Part shown: piece by piece, positions 57,330-64,000 of the stretch | How the letters are laid out: each line of letters opens with the position of its first letter | Numbering within the stretch: position 1 is the first letter of the stretch | Assembly: GCA_026874595.1 (NCBI GenBank) | Contig: CM049322.1 | Coordinates: 24,897,400-24,961,399, forward strand | DNA: 64,000 nucleotides | From: Sipunculus nudus | Lineage: Eukaryota; Annelida; Sipuncula; Golfingiida; Sipunculidae | Direction of reading: 5' to 3' | Notes under the pieces: model-generated | The model's database searches: none | The model's input: the letters and a program-made list of their open reading frames with translations, nothing else | Told to the model about the DNA's origin: nothing | Made by a program: the position numbers and the translations under genes

Positions 57330-57680
57330 ATCTGATAAACTTGATCGGGGTGTAACATTCTTGCCCTTTGACCTGGCAAGGGGTGGGGCATCAACACTGA
57401 TTGACAATCAATATAGAGATGTCCTATAGCCAATCACAGGCAGCTAAGGACTTCGCCCTCTGCCCCTCTGGGATAAAACCCCCTTGCCCTGGCAATTCCA
57501 GTCTCTCTTGGATCATCGAGCAGTGGACCCCTATGCCTGCCCTCTGTGGCAGGCAGAGGGTATATGGCTTCTTTTTCACCTTGGGGTTGGTTTTATGACA
57601 GTGTCGGCTACCCAGGAGAAGAGCCACCCACTACCAAAGAGCAGTCCTTCTATCTAGCCTGGTTAGTATCTTTCTGTTTC
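57330..57680 (+). promoter_or_regulatory. Promoter-like GC-richer block, low confidence
   Basis: GCCAATCACAG (57429-57439) is a CCAAT-type box and GGATAAAACCC (about 57470) a weak TATA-like box, 30-40 bp apart. A hairpin (CCCTCTG...CAGAGGG) lies near 57540-57560 and a weak donor near 57661. This could be an LTR or promoter fragment. No frame was recognised downstream. Confidence 0.25.
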
Positions 57681-57837
57681 ATTTATAAGTCTAGATAATA
57701 ATGTGCAGTCCTGATATTTTGAAGGTGTAGGCTCTAAATTTTATTCCAGTAAAAAAGTGTTATTTTATCTCTTTAAATTGTGCGAGTGCATGTTGCCCAA
57801 GCCCAATTTCCTCCCAGAATAAATAAGCAGCTACAGG

Positions 57838-59185
57838 GGGATGTAATAAATGAGATTATGAATGTTGGCTCAAATTTTTATTCTTAAAAGTTAAAAAAAA
57901 GATTTTCAGTAGAATACTGTCTCAATAAGATATGTACAAATATGTTTACATTAATTTTGTGGTGCTGTGCTCGTAGCGAAAAAATTCATACATGAATATT
58001 TACCTTTAATAACTGGTCAGTGATTATGTTTACATTGGCGAAAACGAATGGGACTCGGATGCATTCAGATTTTCGAAGATCTTTGATTGGTACGTATATT
58101 ATTATTGTTACAAGAATAGCTGGAAGTAAGGAAGATATGAAAAATGAATTAAATGTATGTCACAAGGCAAGGAAGCTGTTCCTAAAGAAACGCGAATATG
58201 CATTCCTCGTTAGTAGCAGGAGCAGACCCAAGAAGGGGGGGGGGGGCGGACCCCCTTTCAAGCAGCCGCAACCTTTTTCAAGAGTTTCAGACAAATGTCT
58301 GCGGCCTGGAATCCCCATCCCTCTTTACGGACCTTGAGACCTTTCATATGGTTTTGCCATTAATTCTCCTGAGTTAGAAACCTCCTTTTCGATAATCGAG
58401 AGTCACAGGTCAAATATCAGGTCAAACATGCTTAAATCCGTCACTGACAGCAGGGGTTTTTCATATGCACAATCGACATTAATCCTCCAAGCGATGACGG
58501 AGGCATTCTGGTCTTTGCCGAATGCAGTTCGTCTGTTTCGATTATAACCTCCACGAAATTTAAAAACCACGCAAAAATCGCTCAAAATGACGTGTACATT
58601 AAAAATTATTTATTCTCATATCGTCGAGGTCACTGCGAGAACAATAACCTTTAAACGCCGTGTCATACGCAACATGGTTGCAGAGAACATTTAGGACAAA
58701 AGTGAACTAACCTCCTTTTATAAGTATTACCAGCTGATAAACCAGGTAACGGGGCTTTTTATCGTAGTCCAGGGATGTATTAAATGAGATGAGGAATGTT
58801 GGCTCAATTTTTTTTATTCTTAAAGTTAAAATAAAATAAAGAATTCAGTGGGATACTGTCTAAATAAAATTTGCACAAATATATTCACAGTTATTTTGAG
58901 ACGCTGGGCTTATGGCATGAAATTCATACATCGGTATGTTTACCTTGAGGGCCTGGTCAGTGATGATGTTTACATTTACGAAAAGAAATAGGAAGCAGGG
59001 GCATTCAGATTATATTATTATTGTTAGACGTGTGAAGGAAAAATTGATGAAGGAAGATATGAAAGATGGATTAAATGTATGTTTTAAGGCATGGAAGCTG
59101 TTAGTAAATAAAGGAATTGAATTTGCATACCTCGTTAGCATCAGAAACGGACCCCACGCGGGGGGGGGGGGGGGGGGTCCGGACC
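57838..59185 (+). repeat. Two direct copies of a ~415-bp repeat, offset ~930 bp
   Basis: Copies at 57838-58253 and 58767-59185 share AATGAGAT-GAATGTTGGCTCAA, TTCATACAT-GTATGTTTACCTT, CATTCAGATT and GGAAGATATGAAA, and each ends in a G homopolymer (58235-58246; 59161-59177) followed by GGACCCC. The 58254-58766 spacer contains no gene. The second copy is cut by a HINE-like insertion at about 59190. Confidence 0.75.
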
Positions 59186-59189
59186 CCTT

Positions 59190-60200
59190 TTTTAGCTCAG
59201 CTGACTATAAGAATCCGAAACTACATACAGCTAGATGACCCCAAGTTCTCCTACCGAACCGAAAACTGGATCACTGCGGCTTCGTTCCTTCGATAAATAA
59301 AGGAAAACCCTCAATTTTTTTTTTTATTAAAAACCTATTGTTACACTTCAGGACTGCCTAATATCAAAACCTCTCGTCTCTTTTTGTTCATATTCAGCAT
59401 AAATATTCCTCTATATAATTCCTATGTACATGCCAGAAACTAGATCAATATTATGTAGGTCAATATTAAGTTACAGGCCCGAACACAATGCACTTTGTAA
59501 AAAAAAAGCAGGAAAGCTATTTATTCACTTAACATTTAATTTTCACAGCATGTATACATAATGAGTCAATCTCTTAAAATATGAAATATCAAAATAAAAG
59601 CTAAAAATATGGGGTCGTTAATGATTTTTGAAGGCTCTGTTGTATTTACTTTCATTGTCAAGCTCACGGCTGCCCACTTCTGGTCATCACTGGAGGTCAT
59701 TTAATACAGTTCTGCTTGTTACCTGATTATTATGGGTCACTGGGGGGGGGGAGGGGAGGAGGAGGGTTCGCAGATGCACAATTATTCTCACAGCACCAGG
59801 TCTTGTGCAAAAACTGTTATTGTGTGAACTGTATTTCTGTAACTGTAAAGCTGTTTCCATTCCAATGTACTACACCTCTTGAATTGAGGATTAAAGGAGT
59901 AATCAAGGAGCTGCCATAATTAAAAACATCAGTAGGCATAATTTGATAATAATTGAGCCAAACTATCGATATATAAAGGTGCAAATTAGAAATGTGATTC
60001 TGAATCAAGTGTTATTTTCAGATATTTGTTTTGCAGCTTTATCATATATATTTTTGTGATAAATGTTGATGCCATTTAGAATTGTGAATCAACAAATATT
60101 CAGATTTTAATGTTATAATACAAATGTATAAAATGTAAACTTGAAAAAAAATTGATGTAATAAACAACTAGCCCATTGGCCATGACGCTCAGCTAATTCA
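59190..60200 (+). mobile_element. HINE-like element remnants
   Basis: Left terminus TTTTAGCTCAGCTGACTAT near 59190 without the usual second hairpin arm or GTCC tract, followed by one module (59210-59560) and a G-rich tract (59743-59765). A right-terminus-like sequence near 60173 (GCCCATTGGCCATGACGCTC) is in the opposite orientation, so this may be two fragments or an inversion. Confidence 0.5.
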
Positions 60201-60616
60201 AGACACCTGGAACACAGGATAACATGACTCACAGAATGCTCAAAATCAAACGTTGCCAAAACACCTTAGATATAGGTGACCTTTTTCTACATTTAAGCTG
60301 CTACCAATTGTGCCCATCTAACTAGCAGAAATTTATAACCATGTTCTTTTACACAGCTTGCGGAGGTCACAGTGACATTATTTCAGTTTCCAAGATTATT
60401 TTTACAGGAACCCCCCTGGATTTTAATCAGATTTGAAGTTTCTAGGTCCAACAGTAACCAATCATGCAAATCTGTCCTATAGGGTACTTAAATCATGTTC
60501 TTTCACATCTTGCTGAATATACGTCAGTATGACCAAAGTTTAGGTTTCCAAGGAGATTTGCCCAGGACATCCTGGGATTTGCAGGTAAAAGATTCCAGGT
60601 CTAACAGTTTCAGTTT

Positions 60617-61081
60617 GAGCCTACGCTCCCGAGGCAGCGGAAATCTTGCGCTTCTAAAGAAGCTACTGATTTTCCCGCTGCCTGCTTTGACCGTTTATGA
60701 TGCACTTACACAGCAGGTGGCCTGTCTGATGAAAAAAAAATCTGCTGATGTGTCTAGCAGCCAACCAAATTCCAGTCAACAAACACTCAACAGGCATCAG
60801 GCTCCGCCCAGAAACCACGTGAGGGGCCATTCTCTCTGAGTCTGTGACCAGTTCAAACGGTTGGCGGGGTGATGGTCACTCAAAACGAAATGAACAACAT
60901 TAGCTCCGTGTATTCCTCGCTTGGCTGGTAAACCGTTTTGTCTTCCAACACAGGGTCTCATCTGATTGGACCAAAATGCAGTGCTCCCCTCTGGTGTAGA
61001 GATTCAGGATACGAGGTCATAACAAACAACGCTTATGATATAGGTAGTAGGCCTTTAGGTTAAGCGCTGTGTAAAGAGCGT
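60617..61081 (+). repeat. GC-richer dispersed repeat, copy B
   Basis: Matches 42496-43185 at both ends but lacks about 200 bp corresponding to 42700-42900. Confidence 0.75.
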
Positions 61082-62060
61082 AGTTTGAGCCCTATGAACA
61101 GCCAGATTGCTTCATTTGAAGGTCTCAAAAAAAAAAGAGAAAAAATGCGTAAAAATTCGAAAAAAATACAAGTGGCGCCACCAGACTGCAGGAACTGATG
61201 AAACACTTCATGATCAATGTGCATGAAAAAAATCATGGCCATCAATGCATTAGTTATTCAGATACTAGAGCTTTTGTATTTTTTAATTATTTTCGGAGGT
61301 AATTACAAGCCCCAAAGCTCGGAGGATATGGGCTACAGAGACCTAATTTCACGTATCCTAGGAGATTTTCATGGATCTCCCAGGATGTCAAGGTAGATGA
61401 TTCTAGATTCAACAGTTTCGATTAGTGCCCTGTTAACATACGACCGCTTCATTTGAAGGTCTCAAAACTAGAGAAACAATGCAATAAAAACTCGAATAAA
61501 TACAGGTGGCGCCACCAATATGCAGGTAATGATGAAACACTCCTTGATCATTATGCATGCAAAGATTCATGGCGATCACTGCATTAGTTATTCAGATACT
61601 AGAGCTTTTGTATCAGTTTTTTTAATTATTCTGGGGGGTACGTACGAACCCCTTAGCTCACAGGATATGGATAACAGAGACCTAATTTCAAGTTTACAAG
61701 GAGATTTTTTCATGGACCTCCCAGGATGTCAATTTAGAATATTCTAGGTCCAACGGTTACGATTTGTGCCATTTAACGGATGACCGCTTCATTTGAAGGT
61801 CTAAAAATAGAGAATAAAATGTGTAAAAATTCGAAAAAATACAGGTGGTGCCACCAGTTTGCGTGAACTGATGGAACACAACATGATCATCATCCATGCA
61901 AATAATCATGGCAATTAATGCATTAGTTATTCAGATACTGACGCTGAAAATTGTATAAATTTTTTAATTATTCAGAGATAAAATTCCAGGTTAAGAAGTT
62001 TCTAGGTCCAGCGGTTACGATTTGTGCCTTGATAACCGACGGACAGACCACCATTAAATT
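61082..62060 (+). repeat. Second array of the 340-bp unit, about 2.7 copies
   Basis: ACAGAGACCTAATTTC recurs near 61335 and 61675, 340 bp apart, with GTGGCGCCACCA at about 61172 and 61507 and GTGGTGCCACCA near 61845. Same unit and orientation as 1-2690 but more diverged. Confidence 0.85.
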
Positions 62061-62344
62061 AAAGAAAAATTAGTGTAATAAGAAAATTAAGAAAAACTGC
62101 TGAACTGTAAACAGATTAGCAAAAAGCCAACCAATAATTATGGTAATTATATGGATCTTACGTTTTAAAACTGCTCATATGCTTCAATTTCGACATTAGA
62201 AAAACACATGATTGCGTTTCAGTTAATAAAATTAAACAGGTACATTATACTGAAAACTCTTATGTACAAACATTTATTTAATAGTGATCCAAGGAATAAT
62301 CTAGAATAGGCCATCTTGTGTCCTTATGAATATTTGTGTGATTT

Positions 62345-62356
62345 AATCTGATATAT

Positions 62357-62427
<71 letters not shown>
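62345..62427. repeat. (TA)n microsatellite with TACA start
   Basis: About 80 bp, mostly TA dinucleotides, immediately left of the promoter-like block. Confidence 0.97.
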
Positions 62428-62428
<1 letters not shown>

Positions 62429-62499
62429 ACCTATGATAAGTAGACCACGCCATCTACGGGACAAGGAGACCCCCTGGGACTGAGCGGCCTTATGCCATA

Positions 62500-62641
62500 G
62501 ACATACATTTACGTATACTAGTATTTGATTGACGCGTCATGGCAACCACCAAACAAAATGAACTGGGGTGTGTGTAATACACACCAAGCTGGTCAGTGTA
62601 CTATCTGTGTACGGACTACTGGAGAGCGAGCCTCGGGAACA
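62500..62641 (+). promoter_or_regulatory. Candidate promoter and non-coding first exon
   Basis: CpG-richer, apparently single-copy sequence. TTGATTGACGCGTCATGGCAACC contains a CRE-like TGACG and a GTTGCCAT X-box-like half-site (on the minus strand). It ends in a good donor, GGGAACAG|GTACGT, at 62641/62642. Paired with the acceptor at 62915, it would give a ~274-bp first intron. Confidence 0.35.
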
Positions 62642-62915
62642 GGTACGTACGTAAAATAACGTGGTGTTCTCGTCGTAATTTGTCAGTCTGTGGTCCCTGG
62701 CGTTGTCAGTGAAGCACTCATCTAAAATAACATCTACAGCTTCGGAATAGACTTAACACAGAACACACACAACTAAGCACAGCTTATTTTAACTTTTGAA
62801 ATTATCATCGTATTCTATTCAATGTTTATTGTTTATATTGTTAAGCATAGACATTCACACAAAAAAACTAAACATACACACAATGTAAGTACATATATAT
62901 GTTATATTTTTCCAG

Positions 62916-63024
62916 GGAATGTTTGTGTACTGATGAAGTCCCTCGCCTTGACAAATGGACGCCACACTTAGACTCGTCCGTTTCTGTTTATTGTTGTTGT
63001 TTACAAGTTCCGCTGTACAGACAC
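62916..63024 (+). CDS. Candidate first coding exon encoding a signal peptide (gene continues off-window)
   Basis: The acceptor TATATTTTTCCAG ends at 62915. Within the exon, ATG at 62955 (A at -3, G at +4) opens MDATLRLVRFCLLLLFTSSA followed by VQT. This is a textbook secretory signal peptide: a positively charged start, a Cys/Leu-rich hydrophobic core, then a small-residue cleavage region (SSA-VQ). The frame then meets a donor-like CAC|GTAGGT at 63024/63025; if unspliced it ends at TAG 63063-63065. Together with the upstream donor at 62641 this forms a coherent gene start for a secreted or membrane protein. The product is unknown because later exons lie beyond the window. An upstream ATG at 62932 gives only a short frame. 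Confidence 0.4.
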
Positions 63025-63082
63025 GTAGGTCTCACTTTACAATTATTCGCTTATACAGTCCTTAGACAGTCCACACTAAATC

Positions 63083-63860
63083 CACTGCGCAGCCGACATT
63101 GCTTTAACTGATATCACTAGGTGTCAGCGTCCTAGGTGTTAGACATTCTAGACCTAGTAGTAATAGTATGTAAAATGTTGCTGAATTTAGAAAAAAGGTA
63201 ACAGGGTTGGATTTTAACTTGGAAAATGAAACATCTCTGTTGGGGATGAATTTCCCTCTTTTTTGTGATTTGGAGACCAAGTTCAATCTGTAAACAAAAC
63301 TCCCATCATATCAAATTGTGGAAATGGGATTCTGAAACCATTGTTGGATCTAAGAAGCGGTGTTCTAATAAGTCATTTAACCATGAAATAAAATACACAT
63401 CCCTTGCACACGCATGCAGGTGTCCATGGTGGCCGCAAAAATAAAAATATTGTCCATTCTGATTTAAGGCAGCAGGACTGGTCCCCCACATGACCTGACT
63501 TTGTTTCAGTTTTTTCCTTTGCATTGGACAATCTAATGACTTATAGGACCCGTTTAAGTATACATTATCTGAAAGCTAAGTAGATTTTCTACATTTTGAT
63601 AAATATAAACTTTGTTTTTGAGGAACATGTTTCAATTTATAAGCTGTTTAATTTAATTTGAATATTAAGTACATCTTTTATTTCAAAAACATCAATATTT
63701 AGGAATTTAACCAGTCCTGAGCATGACCTTAATGTATGATTAAGTATATGTAACAAGACCATACTATATCTCAGTGTCATAAATGCTATGAATATTATAT
63801 CACACATCTAGGCAGCTGACACTTAGTGATATCAGTTAAAGCATTGTCGGCGGCGCAGTG
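63083..63860. mobile_element. Element with ~46-bp terminal inverted repeats, 778 bp
   Basis: CACTGCGCAGCCGACA...GTGTCAGC at 63083-63128 is the near-exact reverse complement of 63815-63860 (AGCTGACAC...GGCGCAGTG), with about four mismatches over 46 bp. The 690-bp interior has no coding frame of note. This is the layout of a MITE or foldback element. I could not define a target duplication. Confidence 0.65.
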
Positions 63861-63873
63861 GTTGCAGTGTTGG

Positions 63874-63967
63874 CTGTCCAGGCAGCCGACAGTGTCTACA
63901 TTGTCGGCTGCCTAGACAGTCCAGGGGTCTCACACTCCGCAACCGAAATTGTCGGCTGCCTAGACAC
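63874..63967. repeat. Hairpin of TGTCGGCTGCCTAGACAG repeats
   Basis: CTGTCCAGGCAGCCGACA (63874-63891) pairs at 17 of 18 positions with TGTCGGCTGCCTAGACAG (63902-63919) across a 10-nt loop. A third copy lies at about 63950-63966. The core AGCCGACA is also the start of the flanking element's terminal repeat. Confidence 0.8.
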
Positions 63968-64000
63968 TTCCTTTATTTAAAGATCATGCCGTATTCACAA

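Noticed and set aside
57188-57433. Ile-Tyr repeat frames on both strands, also at 9843-10061, 39596-39856 and 25783-25980
   Set aside because: Produced by (TA)n microsatellites.

Overview
The window looks like AT-rich intergenic and intronic DNA from a large, repeat-laden animal genome. Several repeat families (the AGCTCAG-hairpin family carrying (GTCC)n, and tandem units carrying GGTGGCGCCACC) resemble ones I associate with bivalve molluscs. A lophotrochozoan, probably a bivalve, is therefore my best guess; this is inference from memory, not a database match. There is no sign of bacterial or organellar organisation.

Layout. 1-2690: tandem array of a ~340-bp unit. 3490-4460: tandem ~143-bp unit rich in TCAAGGTCA-type motifs, then a 4 x 29-bp minisatellite. 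6031-31348: mostly copies of one Helentron/HINE-like non-autonomous family, some nested inside each other or inside other repeats, with a CpG-richer promoter-like patch at 8880-9520, a hAT-like MITE (26625-27622) and a TATA/HSE/poly(A) block (28601-29055). 31378-31747: a possible TRIM-like retroelement with a tRNA-like Pol III promoter in its terminal repeat. 32607-35273: the one clear host gene, an 888-residue multi-C2H2 zinc-finger protein in a single coding exon. 35790-45840: further tandem and dispersed repeats. 45906-55653: a nearly intact Ty3/Gypsy LTR retrotransposon on the minus strand, flanked by GTAA target-site duplications. 55654-62430: more repeats, tRNA-like sequence and microsatellites. 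62500-63065: a plausible promoter, non-coding exon and signal-peptide-encoding first coding exon of a gene running off the right edge. 63083-64000: inverted-repeat structures.

The Gypsy element is the best-resolved unit. It has two ~1.33-kb LTRs (a few differences in total), a tRNA-Leu-type primer-binding site, a polypurine tract, a Gag and a Pol in the same reading frame separated by one TAG codon, and an RGG-rich stretch where a zinc knuckle might be expected. Pol keeps protease, reverse transcriptase and RNase H signatures, but the middle of the integrase core is missing in frame, removing two of the three catalytic acids. It is therefore recent but probably not autonomous as it stands.

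Most short reading frames in the window are chance frames inside repeats, for example Ile-Tyr runs from (TA)n tracts and ~70-codon frames copied along with the HINE-like family. They are not annotated as genes.
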